A stretch of DNA of 64,000 nucleotides. It comes from Anthoceros angustus. Its lineage: Eukaryota > Streptophyta > Anthocerotopsida > Anthocerotales > Anthocerotaceae. Below the pieces are notes generated by a model. The model had not been told where the DNA came from, did not search any database, and saw nothing but the letters and a program-made list of their open reading frames with translations. Of the stretch, positions 53,070-63,690 are shown in pieces. Numbering within the stretch: the first letter of the stretch is position 1; every line of letters starts with the position of its first letter. Where the stretch lies: the NCBI GenBank assembly GCA_010909165.1, contig MU008172.1:1240001-1304000 (forward strand). The letters run 5' to 3'. The position numbers and the translations under genes are program-made.

Positions 53070-55051
53070 ATCCTGTGTACGGGTGGCGAGTGACACCAGA
53101 CGACTGTGAGTCGTTCACGAGCTCGAGCGAAGAGGCACGACCAATCCCGACCGACATTAGACACCGGTCAAGGTGGAGGAGGAAGAGGCGAGATCACCAA
53201 GCGAGAGGAAGGAGGTCGTGGAAGAGGGTGGTGTCGGCGAGGAAGTCGCCTGACTCCGAAGGGAGGCGGAACGACGGAGAAATTGGAGGAAGGAAGAGGC
53301 GAGATCACCGACAGCCGAGAGGAAGGAGGTCGGAAGAGAATTGTCCAAAGAGGAAGAGGCGCTCCGAGCACGACTACCGCCGCGAACGCCGCGTTTTTGC
53401 TTCTCAAAGCGTGATACCACCCCAGTGGCGGTGACGGCGAGGTCGTCGATGGTGGGGAATTTCGTGCTGGTCGGAGGATTTGGCGAACGACTCGATCGAA
53501 TCTCGATCGATTGATCTTGGGACGACCACAGAGGGAGGTCGCTACTCCTCCGTTGGTGAAGATTTCCGCATTCAAGGATCTCGATCATTTCTGTTACCGA
53601 AGAAGAAGCGTTGGCGTGGCACTGCGAGCAACATGAGTGGAGTTGGTGGAGGAGGAGCCTGACCCGACGCGTCAAATTGGCGAGAAGAAGAAGGAGATGA
53701 CGCGGAGGCGTTTGTAAGAACTTTCGAGCACGCCTCCCACGCTAATTTGGAGGATGGAGTCGCCGATCGCGCATCTTCCGGATCCGAGAGGGCATGCAGG
53801 GTATGGTCGCACCTACAATGCGGTGGCCGTGGTTGGGAAGCTCAAAGCGCCTTCTTGAATCGGTTCGAGGGCTCATTCGCACACCACACTTTGGCAAAGT
53901 TGAGAACCCTCAGGAAGAAACGAGAATCTTTGTTCGATTATGTGGAGAGGTTTTATGGATATCCGGATCGAGTTCAAATGTGCACCCGAGAGGCCGGAGA
54001 TCCACCCACTGGGTACTCACAAGAGCAAGCGTTGGATTGGTTTGTGAGTGGCTTGTCGCGAAAATGGAGGTACTGCGTGGGGCGAAGGCGTTGGCGGGGA
54101 GCCTCCGCTTAGCTGAGGAATGGGAGTCCGCCGAGTTGGGGAGGAGGAGAAGAAGAGGCGAAGTCATAAGAAGAGGAAAGGATCGAGGAGATCTAGCTCC
54201 TCGCCTCACCTCCTCCAGTCCGCCTCCCTCATCGAGGGGAGGCGGAACTCGAAAGCTCCACATCGGATGAAGAATCGAGAAGGCCTCTGAGCGGAATGAA
54301 GAAGGACCCGAGAAGGTCAAAAGACGACAAGAAGAGGCGGGCAGCGCATTGGAGAAGGAGAGGAAGGGAAGGCGGTCCGTCGGATGGAGAAGGAGAAACG
54401 TCGCAGGAGGAGGGATTCTTGGACAAGTGGAGGCTTTGACCAAGAGGTTGACCGAGTTAGAGGTCAAGCGTGAAGAATCAAGCTCCACGAAGATCTCCTC
54501 ACGGGGCAGTTGGTGTATTGCTCAATCCATCAAACGGGACACACCAACCGAGAATGTATTCGCGCACCACGACATGTGTCATGTGGAAACCGCCATGCCG
54601 GGAGATTATTGGTATGTGGATGAAGCCTACAGTGCTGCGGTCAGCTGGTCGGCCACCTCAATCAATGAGGGCGACTTACCAACCACACGGTTCCCTCAAG
54701 GTATGGATCGCGACCGACATCGCCAGGGCCATGGAGACCGGGCCGATGGCGATTCCACAGGGATGTTGTTATAATTGCGGAGCACCAGGTCACTACTCAA
54801 ACGAATGCCCAGAACCTCGGAAGCAAGTGGGTTATGTGCCCTTTTGCCAGGTATGTAAGGAATTGGGACATAAGATGGGGGATCCCAGGTGTACGGGAGT
54901 GGCGCGAGTGACACCACGACCAGTCGGGGTTCAAGAACTGGCGGAAGAGACCCAATCCGAGACCGCGATTCACGGTAACACGACAGGTCTTGAAGGTGGG
55001 CGGGTCGATTTCTCGGCTCGATGTGACATCCGGATTGTGGAAGAGGTATGA
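53070..55051 (+). pseudogene. gag: Gypsy(+) gag, second copy with double zinc knuckle
   Basis: Repeats the first copy at an offset of about 1.8 kb (e.g. the VERFY site at about 52136 and 53939; GGACAAGTGGAGGC at about 52608 and 54420). The core frame 53747-54112 holds RFEGSFAHHTLAKLRTL, RESLFDYVERFYGYPDRVQMC and ALDWFVSGLSRKWRY. The C-terminal frame 54470-55051 has CCYNCGAPGHYSNECPEPRK followed by CQVCKELGHKMGDPRC: a CX2CX4HX4C knuckle and a second CX2CX4HX6C one. This is the best-preserved nucleocapsid in the window, although the frame changes between core and knuckles. Confidence 0.87.
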
Positions 55052-55329
55052 AGGAGAGATGAGCGGATGAAGGTTGATGGTGGCGGTGACCGGATCGGGA
55101 CCGTCGAGAGAAAGGCGAGTGCGGAAGAGGCGTGAGCACGAGGAAAGGAAGCGGAGGAAGGTGAGGGACGACTCACCTTGGCCCGGAGACGCGTGCGCGG
55201 AGAGGAGAAGGAACCCACCAGGAGGGCAGATCACCCCGGTCCGGCACCACGGTAGACAGCACTACCCCGTAGGGCGACGAAGGGCCAGGAGGAGGAACGA
55301 ATCGCTTCCTCCCGATATAGCGGCGGCGG

Positions 55330-56866
55330 CGGCCGGAAGATGAGCTAAACAGCTCACCCGACACGGAAGGTGGTCGCGAGCGAATTGTGGATCCGCTGCA
55401 TGGGTCCCACCGATAGGAGGGATCATGGAATCGAAACTTTACCAATAAGGTCGGAGTCGACCAGCTGTGGCTGCAAACGGGAGGAAACTTGTCGATAAGA
55501 TCTGGCCACGACGCATTACTTGACCGCGAATTTGTGGTCGGGCTGAGATGCTTGTTGGTGAGTCCGAGATCCCGCAAAATTGTGAAGGAGGCGATCGTGG
55601 GAATCCAAGGGAGGAGGAGAAAGCGGAGGTAAATGTGGTCGAACTCGTTGATTTGGGGCACCCGAGATTGAGGTTGAGATTGCGGGTGTTTGGTGCCCAA
55701 CGTGCCATTAGATTCGGATCGGAGTCAACTTGATGACGGAGGAGACGGCTCATCAACTCACCGAGTTTCACCCGCCCGAGTATTTTACGGATGGCCGACT
55801 GCATAAGGAGAAAGCCGGTGAAGAATGTACCCACTGATTGGGGTCTCACCTTCCATCTTACCTACATTGTGATGCGCGGTTCGGATTTAGGCTATAAGGT
55901 TTTGATAGGTAGGCCTTGGTTGTATGGTACCGCGGTGTTTTTGATTTTGGTCGAGTGGCATCACCTTCAAGTCCAAGAGAAACGACCGCGGCGATCGCTT
56001 TTGTGTCATGGAGCAAGGCTCCTATGAGGGGAGTCTGCAACCACTGACGGGTACACCTGTAGCACGGGTAAGCTCGCAAAAGGACGAGCATATCGGGGTC
56101 CTCAGGTCACCAAATAAAGAGTGATTTTGGTGTACTGCTTACATATAGAGGAAGTCAGAGGAGTCCGAGGATGAGGCCCATAGAGAAGGAGTAGCCTTTT
56201 GGAAGGGTAAGGCCTATGATCGAGATTTTCCAAGAGGGATCCGAACCAAGATAGGTAGCACCGAGGAACATATGTAGATCCCGGCGTCAGAGAAGACCTA
56301 GAGTTAGAACCTAGCAAGGTAGTCAAGATTTCTAAGTACCTAGGACAGAGAAAGAAGAGTTTCAGATGCTTAGAGTATGTCGATGTGTTTGCCTTCAAGA
56401 TTACGACATGAATACCGAAGAACCGGGGATACATCGAATCGACTTGAAGGAGGGCAAGACTGAGGATCAAGCAATACAGCCGAATCCCAAGTATTCCATG
56501 GTTGTTAAGGATCACCGACCAATATTTGGAGGGTGATTTATCCGGCTCACCAAAGGAGTGGGTCCCATCGTGATTGTACCAAAGAAGCGCAGGGAAAGGT
56601 TGTGTCAAGATTTCGTGAAGCTCAATGAAGCAACGAAGAAGGATCATCACCCTTTACCTTTCATGGACAGCAGGGACATGAATGGACATGAGATGTACAG
56701 CTTGATGGATATTCGGTACAATCAAATTTCGGAAGGAGGATCGTGACAAGACAACGCTCACGACGGATTGGGGAACTTACGCTATTCAAGCTCCCTTCGG
56801 GTTGTGCAATGCCCCGCCACTTTCCAAGGTGAACGCGATATTCCGAGATTTTCCGAGGAAGGAGGC
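55330..56866 (+). pseudogene. Gypsy(+) protease region and RT, copy A
   Basis: From GATGAGCTAAACAGCTCACC (55337). The protease-end string DLGYKVLIGRPWLYGTAVF lies in frame 55791-56027. RT appears in 56558-56746: PIVIVPKKRRERLCQDFVKLNEATKKDHHPLPFMD, then GHEMYSLMDIRYNQIS. The copy ends in the CNAPATF region (about 56800-56866) and restarts as copy B. Small deletions relative to copy B are frequent. A DTG/DSG triad was not found. Confidence 0.82.
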
Positions 56867-56899
56867 AGGCGTTCCTCCGATGTCGAAGTGCGGCGATCT

Positions 56900-58480
56900 T
56901 TGGAGGATGAGCTAAACAGCTCACCCGACACGGAAGGTAGTCGGAGCCAAAATTGTGGATCCCGGGTATAGGATCCCACCGATAGGAGGGATCATGGAAT
57001 CGAACTTTACCAATAAGGTCGGAATCGACCAGCGCCCGGGAGGCAAGCAGGAGAAACCTTGTCGATAAGATCTGGCCACGACGCATTACTTGAATTTGTG
57101 GTCATTGAGATGCTTGCGGTGAGTCCGAGATCCCGCAAAATTGTGAAGGAGGCGATCGTGGGAATCCACAAGGGAGGAGGAGAAAGCGGCGGTGAGGTAA
57201 ATGTGGTCGAACTCGTTGATTTGGGGCACCCGAGATTGAGGTTGAGATTGCGGGTGTTTGGTGCCCAACGTGCCATTAGATTCGGATCGGAGTCAACTTG
57301 ATGACGGAGGAGACGCTCATCAACTTGGGTTCACCGAGTTTCACCCGCCCGAGTATTTTACGGATGATGTGCATAAGGAGGAAGCCTGTCAAGAATGTAC
57401 CCACTGATTGGGGTCTCACCTTCCATCTTACCTACATTGTGATGCGGCGGTTTGGATTAGGCTATAAGGTTTTGATAGGCGGCCTTGGTTGTATGGTACC
57501 GCGGTGTTTTTGATTTTGGTCGAGTGGCATCACCTTCAAGTCCGATGAAACGGACTGCGGCGATCGCTTTTGTGTCATGGAGCAAGGCTCCTATGAGTCC
57601 AATCGATCGGTACACCTCGTGTACGGGGAGCTCCTCGGGCAGTGACCAAGCATATCGGGGTCCTTCAGTCGAGGTCGCCAAAATAAAGAGTGATTTGGTG
57701 TACGCCTGTTTACATATAGAGGAAGTCGTAGAGGAGTCCGAGGATGAGGCACATAGGGAAGGTGTAGCCTTTTGGAAGGGTAAGGCCTATGATCGAGATT
57801 TTCCGGAGGAGGGGTCCGGAACCAGTATAGGTAGCAGTCCAGAAGGAACATATGTAGATCCCGATGCTGTAGAAGACCTAGAGTTAGAACCTAGCAAGGT
57901 AGTCAAGATTTCTAGGTACCTAGGACAGGTAGAGAAAGAGGAGTTTCAGTGTGCTTAGGGAGTATGTCGATGTGTTTGCCTTCAAGATTACGACATGACA
58001 GAATCTAGGAAGCGGGATACATCGAATCGACTTGAAGGAGGGCAGCACTCCGGTGAGGATCAAGCAATACAGGCTGAATCCCAAGTATTCCATGGTTGTT
58101 AAGGATCAGCTCGACCAATATTTGGAGGCTGGGGTAATTTATCCGGTGCTCACAAGCGAGTGGGTCGCACCCATCGTGATTGTACCAAAGAAGCAGCAGG
58201 GAAAGGTTTGAGTGTGTCAAGATTTCAGGAAGCTCAATGAAGCGACGAAGAAGGATCATCACCCTTTACCTTTCATGGATGTCTTGGACATGGCGGACAT
58301 GAGATGTACAGCTTGATGGATTCGGTACAATCAAATTTCGGAAGGAGGATCGTGACAAGACAACGCTCACACGGATTGGGGAACTTACGCTATTCAAGCT
58401 CCCTTCGGGTTGTGCAATGCCCCGCCACTTTCCAGCGTGTGGTGAACGCGATATTCCGAGATTTTCCGAGGAAGTTCATG
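56900..58480 (+). pseudogene. Gypsy(+) protease region and RT, copy B
   Basis: Repeats copy A at an offset of about 1,570 bp (55337/56907; 55629/57196; 55863/57431). The region between protease and RT is a 157-residue frame (57485-57958) with acidic EEVVEESEDEAHREG and VEDLELEPSKVVKISRYLGQVEKEEF. The RT N-terminus (about 58120-58300) keeps WVAPIVIVPKKQQGK and FRKLNEATKKDHHPLPFMDV in adjacent frames. Confidence 0.85.
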
Positions 58481-59270
58481 GAGGTATTCGGATGATTTCG
58501 TGTTTGGGAGAACTGCATTTAGACCATTTGAGGCAATGTTTCTGGAGTCGAACATGAAACTTCATCCGGGAAGTGTTATTTTGGCATGACGGAGGGCATT
58601 TTGTTAGCACATCGAGTCTCTCAGACGAGGATTGCGTAGATAAGGAGAAAGGTAGTTATAGAGATGGACGACACAAACGGTGAGGCAAAGTAGCTTTTGT
58701 AGGGCTAGTAGGGTATTACAGAGGTTCATCAAGGATTTCGCCAAGAAGGCAGCCTTGTTGACACAATTGACCAAGAAGGATACACCTTCGAATGGACCAA
58801 TGCAAGACAGAGGCTTTTCAGCTGAAGGACAGCTTGGTGAACGCGATATTCCGAGATTTTCTGAGGAAGTTCATGGAGGTATTCCTGGATGATTTCTGCG
58901 TGTTTGGGAGGAGAGACCTGCATCTAGACCATTTGAGGCAATGTTTTCAGAAGTGCAGGGAGTCGAACATGAAACTTCATCCGGGGAAGTGTTATTTTGG
59001 CATGACGGAGGGCATTTTGTTAGCACATCGAGTCTCTGTACGAGGATTACGGTAGATAAGGAGAAAGTCGTAGTTATAGCTGAGATGGACGCACCACAAA
59101 CGGTGAGACAGGTGCGAGCTTTTGTAGGACTCGTAGGGTATTACAGGAGGTTCATCAAGGATTTCGCTAAGAAGGCAGCCTTGTTGACACAATTGACCAA
59201 GAAGGATACACCCTTCGAATGGACCAATGCAAGACAGGAGGCTTTTCGTGGTGAAGGACGCTTGGTGAGC
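58441..59270 (+). pseudogene. Gypsy(+) RT palm and thumb, duplicated (0.4 kb unit)
   Basis: GTGAACGCGATATTCCGAG at 58441 recurs at 58838; following landmarks are offset by about 400-425 bp. The second copy is better: frame 58792-59055 has FRDFLRKFMEVFLDDFCVFG (the catalytic DD), LDHLRQCFQKCRESNMKLHPGKCYFGM and EGILLAH. Frame 58941-59483 continues with VRQVRAFVGLVGYYRRFIKDFAKKAALL, LTKKDTPFEW, the thumb/connection. The first copy has lost bases around the DD motif. Confidence 0.88.
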
Positions 59271-60420
59271 GCACAACGTTACAACCCATGGAGGGTTTCA
59301 TGTATACGTGGATGTGTCCGCTATGCCATTGGGACCGCCTTAAGCCGTATGAGAAGAAACGGATCATCCGATTTTCTATGCAGAGAACCACGATGCGAAA
59401 AGAACTACTCAACCACGGAGGGAGGGTCTTGGTATCATTTACTCGTAAGAAGTTTAGACACTATCCGCTTGCTTGCAAGGTGACGCTTCATGTTGACCAT
59501 TTTGCGTTGAAGTATCTTGTCAACAAGCCGATTTGTCGAAGGATTGCCGATGGGTATATCGCTGCAAGAGTTTGACTACGACGAGAAACTAGGCCAGGAA
59601 GCAACATCGATCGATTTCATTTCTCGTCGAAACCGGAGAGCGACTTGAAGCCACTGATCGATTTCGACGAGGAGTTGGTTGCCACATGGTCAAGGGGAGG
59701 ACGTGAGCATGTTGTAGACGGCCTAAGAATTGATCAGCAAGTCTTGTTGCCAGCAGAGAGGCCAAATGAGCAAGAAGGGAGCAGGTGAAAAGCCGCAGCA
59801 GGACAACTGGAACCGAGGAGATAGGATGGCGCCAGCATGGGCGCAAGGAGGAGGCTGGAATGCTCCTCAAGGGTGAGCCGAGGGCTGCAAGTGGAGGCCA
59901 CGTTGGCAAGAAGAAGCAAAACGACATGAGAGCACCGCTTTTGAGCGAGAGGAAGGCCCCACTTGGCGGTCGGGTGCGCCATGAGGCCGCGAGGAGGAGA
60001 AGGCCCTAGGGAGGTGGTGCGCAGAGGGCGGGAAGGAGATGCCATCATGACAAGTTTGAAGAAATTGGAGAGGGAGGTGGCGATTCATGGGCAATCACTC
60101 AAGACCATGGAGGTGCAACAAGGCGAGGAGGTCGCCATGGAGCACGAGATGGACCTAGACACGAGGCTAGACCAGGGGAATGGACGAAATCAACGTTAAT
60201 AGAGGAGCATGCGACGACCGCAGTCAAGGAACGCAAGATGGGCGGGCATGGAGAGGATGGATACACGCCATCCGGAGCTACTAACGGACGTCCTAGGAGG
60301 AGGCGAGACCGGAAGGAGGAGATTAGAACGTGAGGGGCGTTCATGCCCGATATTTGTTGAGCGTGAAGTACGAATTCTCGGAGCATGGAATCATGCCGAT
60401 GGTTTGTCAAGGGAAGGGCG
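59270..60420 (+). pseudogene. Gypsy(+) RNase H and spacer, first copy
   Basis: RNase H: VSCIRGCVRYAIGTALSRM (59271-59350) continues the RT frame, then IIRFSMQRTTMRKELLNHGG and FRHYPLACKVTLHVDHFALKYLVNK (frame 59288-59575). The spacer follows (59760-60200): GGGWNAPQGE-like, KNDMRAPLLSERK, then MTSLKKLEREVAIHGQSLKTMEVQQGEEVAM, charged and helical. Then comes an integrase-leading segment with GAWNHADGLS before the RNase H sequence starts again at about 60420. Confidence 0.82.
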
Positions 60421-61490
60421 AGAAGAAACGGATCATCCGATTTTCTATGCGAGCACTCACGGAGAAAGAACTACTCAACCACGGAGCGGAGGGTCTTGGT
60501 ATCATTTACTCGTAAGAAGTTTAGACACTATCCGCTTGCTTGCAAGGTGACGCTTCATGTTGACCATTTTGCGTTGAAGTATCTTGTCAACAAGCCGATT
60601 TGTCGAAGGATTGCCGATGGGTACTGCAAGAGTTTGACTACGACGAGAAACTAGGCTGTGGAAGCAACATCGAATCGATTTCATTTCTCGCTGGCGGAGG
60701 CGACTTGAAGCCACAGATGACCGATTTCGACGAGGAGTTGGTTGCCACGCTGGGTCAAGGGGAGGACGTGAGCATGTTGTAGACGGCCTAAGAATTGATC
60801 AGCAAGTCTTGTTGCCAGCAGAGAGGCCAAATGAGCAAGAAGGGCGTTTTTCTCCATAAAGCCGCAGCAGGACAACTGGAACCGAGGAGATAGGATGGCG
60901 CGGCGCAAGGAGGAGGCTGGAATGCTCCTCAAGGGTGAGCAGGAGGCTGCAAGTGGAGGCCACGTTGGCAAAAGGAAGCAAAACGACATGAGAGCACCGC
61001 TTTTGAGCGAAGGAAGGCCCCACGTGGCCAGCCGGGCGCCATGGGCCGCGAGGAGAAGGCCCTAGGGAGGTGGACGCTGAGGCAAGGAAGGAGATGCCTT
61101 CATGACAAGTTTGAAGACTTGCAGAGAGGGAGGTAGCGGATTCATGGGAAATCACCCCGCAAGACGGCATGGAGGTGCAACAAGGCGAGGAGGTCGCCAT
61201 GGGAGCACGAGCTGGACCTAGACACGAGGCTAGACCAGCAGGAATGGACGAAATCAGTCCGTTAATAGAGGAGGAGCATGCGGACGGACTGCAGGTCAAG
61301 GAACGTGCAGCATGGGCGAAGCAGGGAGGCCATGGACCCGTAGATGGATACACGCCATCTGGAGCTACTAACGGACGACCTAGGAGGAGGCGACGTAGTG
61401 CGCCTGGAAGGAGGAGATTAGAACGTGAGGGGCGTTCATGCCCAAGATACCTGTTGAGCAGTGAAGTACGCAAGTTCCTGGAGCATGGAA
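60420..61490 (+). pseudogene. Gypsy(+) RNase H and spacer, second copy
   Basis: Offset about 1,065 bp from the first (GAAGAAACGGATCATCCG at 59351 and 60423; GACGGCCTAAGAATTGATC at 59718 and 60781). The RNase H N-terminus is not repeated. DHFALKYLVNKPICRRIADGYC (60385-60654) and the spacer coil (61169-61260, MEVQQGEEVAMGARAG) are. Indels of a few bases separate the copies. Confidence 0.82.
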
Positions 61491-62800
61491 TCATGCCGGA
61501 TGGTTTGTCCAGGGAAGGGCGGGCTGTTTTTCTCCATAAAGCCGCACCCTATTGCCTAAGGGAAGGCATCCTGTACAAACTTGGGCCGGACGAGATCCAC
61601 TTGTCTCGGTTAAGGAGGTCACTGCCACGGAGGCACATATGCAAGAGGCAGGACACTATTCGCAGTGACCGTTAAGAAGATTTTGAATGGGGGTCGTGGG
61701 CTACGATGCAAAAGGATGTGTGGAGTTCACCGGAGGTGTGATGCGTGTCGAGGGTTGCCACGTTGTCGACACAATGGCCTCTTACCTACATCTTACCTAG
61801 CACCGCTCGAGAAGTGGGGAATCGATTTCAGACCAATCAAACCACCAACGCAATGGACGAGGAAGCGACATTTTGGTGGCTACGGATTATTGTAAAAGAT
61901 GGTGGAGGTGAAGCAACGAGGAAGGACGACCTAGGAGGAGGCGACGTAGTGCGCACAGGAGGAGATTAGAACGTGAGGGGCGTTCATGCCCGATATTTGT
62001 TGAGCGTGAAGTACGAATTCTCGGAGCATGGAATCATGCCGGATGGTTTGTCCAGGAAGGGCGGGCTGTTTTTCTCCATAAAGCCGCACCCTATTGCCTA
62101 AGGGAAGGCATCCGTACAAACTTGGGCCGGACGAGATCCGACTGTCTCGGTTAAGGAGGTCGCCATGGAGGTGCAACAAGGCGAGGAGGAGAAGGCCCTA
62201 GGGAGGTGGACACTATTCGCAGTGACCGTTAAGAAGATTTTGAATGCGGTTCGGTGGGCTACGATGCAAAAGGATGTGTGGAGTTCACCGGAGGTGTGAT
62301 GCGTGTCGAGGGTTGCCCACGTTGTCGACACAATGGCCTCTTACCTACATCTTACCTAGCACCGCTCGAGAAGTGGGGAATCGATTTCAGACCAATCAAA
62401 CCACCAACGCAATGGACGAGGAAGCGACATTTTGGTGGCTACGGATTATTGTAAAAGATGGTGGAGGTGAAGCAACGAGGAAGGACGACCTAGGAGGAGG
62501 CGACGTAGTGCGCACAGGAGGAGATTAGAACGTGAGGGGCGTTCATGCCCGATATTTGTTGAGCGTGAAGTACGAATTCTCGGAGCATGGAATCATGCCG
62601 GATGGTTTGTCCAGGAAGGGCGGGCTGTTTTTCTCCATAAAGCCGCACCCTATTGCCTAAGGGAAGGCATCCGTACAAACTTGGGCCGGACGAGATCCGA
62701 CTGTCTCGGTTAAGGAGGTCGCCATGGAGGTGCAACAAGGCGAGGAGGAGAAGGCCCTAGGGAGGTGGACACTATTCGCAGTGACCGTTAAGAAGATTTT
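61431..62800 (+). repeat. Integrase N-terminal segment in tandem, 559-bp identical unit
   Basis: GGCGTTCATGCCC at 61431, 61980 and 62539 begins successive units. About 61931-62233 and 62490-62792 look identical (the minus frames 61931-62179 and 62490-62738 translate identically), offset 559 bp. Each unit encodes LHKAAPYCL / YKLG, TVKKILN and CVEFTGGVMRVEG-like integrase zinc-finger pieces in shifting frames. Confidence 0.9.
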
Positions 62801-63690
62801 GAATGCGGTTCGGTGGGCTACGATGCAAAAGGATGTGTGGAGTTCACCGGAGGTGTGATGCGTGTCGAGGGTTGGGCGGCCTCGTTGTCGACACAATGGC
62901 CTCTTACCTACATCTTACCGTTAGCACCATTCGAGAAGTGGGGAATCGATTTCGTGGGCCAATCAAACCACCAACGCAATGGACAAGGAAACAGTACATT
63001 TTGGTGGCTACGGATTATTGCACAAAGATGGTGGAGGCGGACGAGGAAGGACGGCCTGCTGGCAAAATTTTTATTCGAGAACATCGCACGGTGTCCTTTG
63101 GAGTTGGTTAGACCAGGGGACACATTTCCTCAACTCGTTGAGTCCCTAACCACCTATTTTCAACATTCGCATCGAAGACGACCCCTACAACCCCAAAGCG
63201 AATGGATTGACGGAGAAGACAAATGGGTTGCTGTGCACAATCCTCACCAAGGTAGATAACGCATGTATGATTGGGATGCTAAGTTGCATTCGACCATGGG
63301 CCGCGAGGAGGAGAAGGTAACCACCAAGAAGACCCCTTATTATCTAACGTATGGCATGTCACCTGTGATGCCCGTGGAATTTGAAGTACCTACCTACAGG
63401 ATCATGGAGGATGAACGCATGACTGTAGAGGATAGCCAGGTAGCTAGACTAGAATCGTTCATAGAGCAGGAGGAACGTAGGGAGGATGCTTTAGAGGAAA
63501 CCCAGCGGATTCAGGAACTCAGGAAGGACAGGCATGATGGGAGGTTGAGGAAGCAAGAGACTATCGTGGACGGGGATTTGGTTCTTCTATATGATAGTCG
63601 ATACCTAGACTTTCCAGGGAAGCTTAGGCTAAGATGGATGGGACCTTACGAGGTGGTCGCAGTATACGAGAATGGATCGTGGTAACCAGT
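61500..63690 (+). pseudogene. Gypsy(+) integrase (zinc finger repeats, core, C-terminus)
   Basis: The zinc finger is seen as FHRRCDACRG (61665-61895 and repeats). The core, present once, is in frame 62813-63259: EKWGIDFVG (first Asp), LVATDY, LELV-x-RG (second Asp region, damaged) and a Glu region degraded around NPKANG/LTEKTN. The C-terminal part is an intact 140-residue frame (63263-63685): KKTPYYLTYGMSPVMPVEFEVP, EDSQVARLESFIEQEE, QRIQELRKDRHD, then LRLRWMGPYEVVAVYENG and a stop. No chromodomain is attached. Confidence 0.88.

Larger units (their letters stand above)
51084..63690 (+). mobile_element. Gypsy(+): Ty3/gypsy internal region with serial tandem duplications
   Basis: Primer site, gag (twice), protease-RT (twice, plus a third short RT piece), RNase H plus spacer (twice), integrase N-terminus (three times) and one integrase core with C-terminus. 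The 12.6 kb compares with about 5 kb for the collinear part of Gypsy(-). RT motifs PLPFMD, FLDDF and EGILLAH and the TTGGCGC primer site point to the OTA (Athila/Tat-like) branch, by my reading. No chromodomain follows integrase. No 3' LTR is seen before the window ends. Confidence 0.9.

Noticed and set aside
63263-63685. Chromodomain at the gypsy integrase C-terminus
   Set aside because: The frame ends shortly after the GPYEVVAVYENG segment. No chromodomain-type aromatic cage pattern follows.
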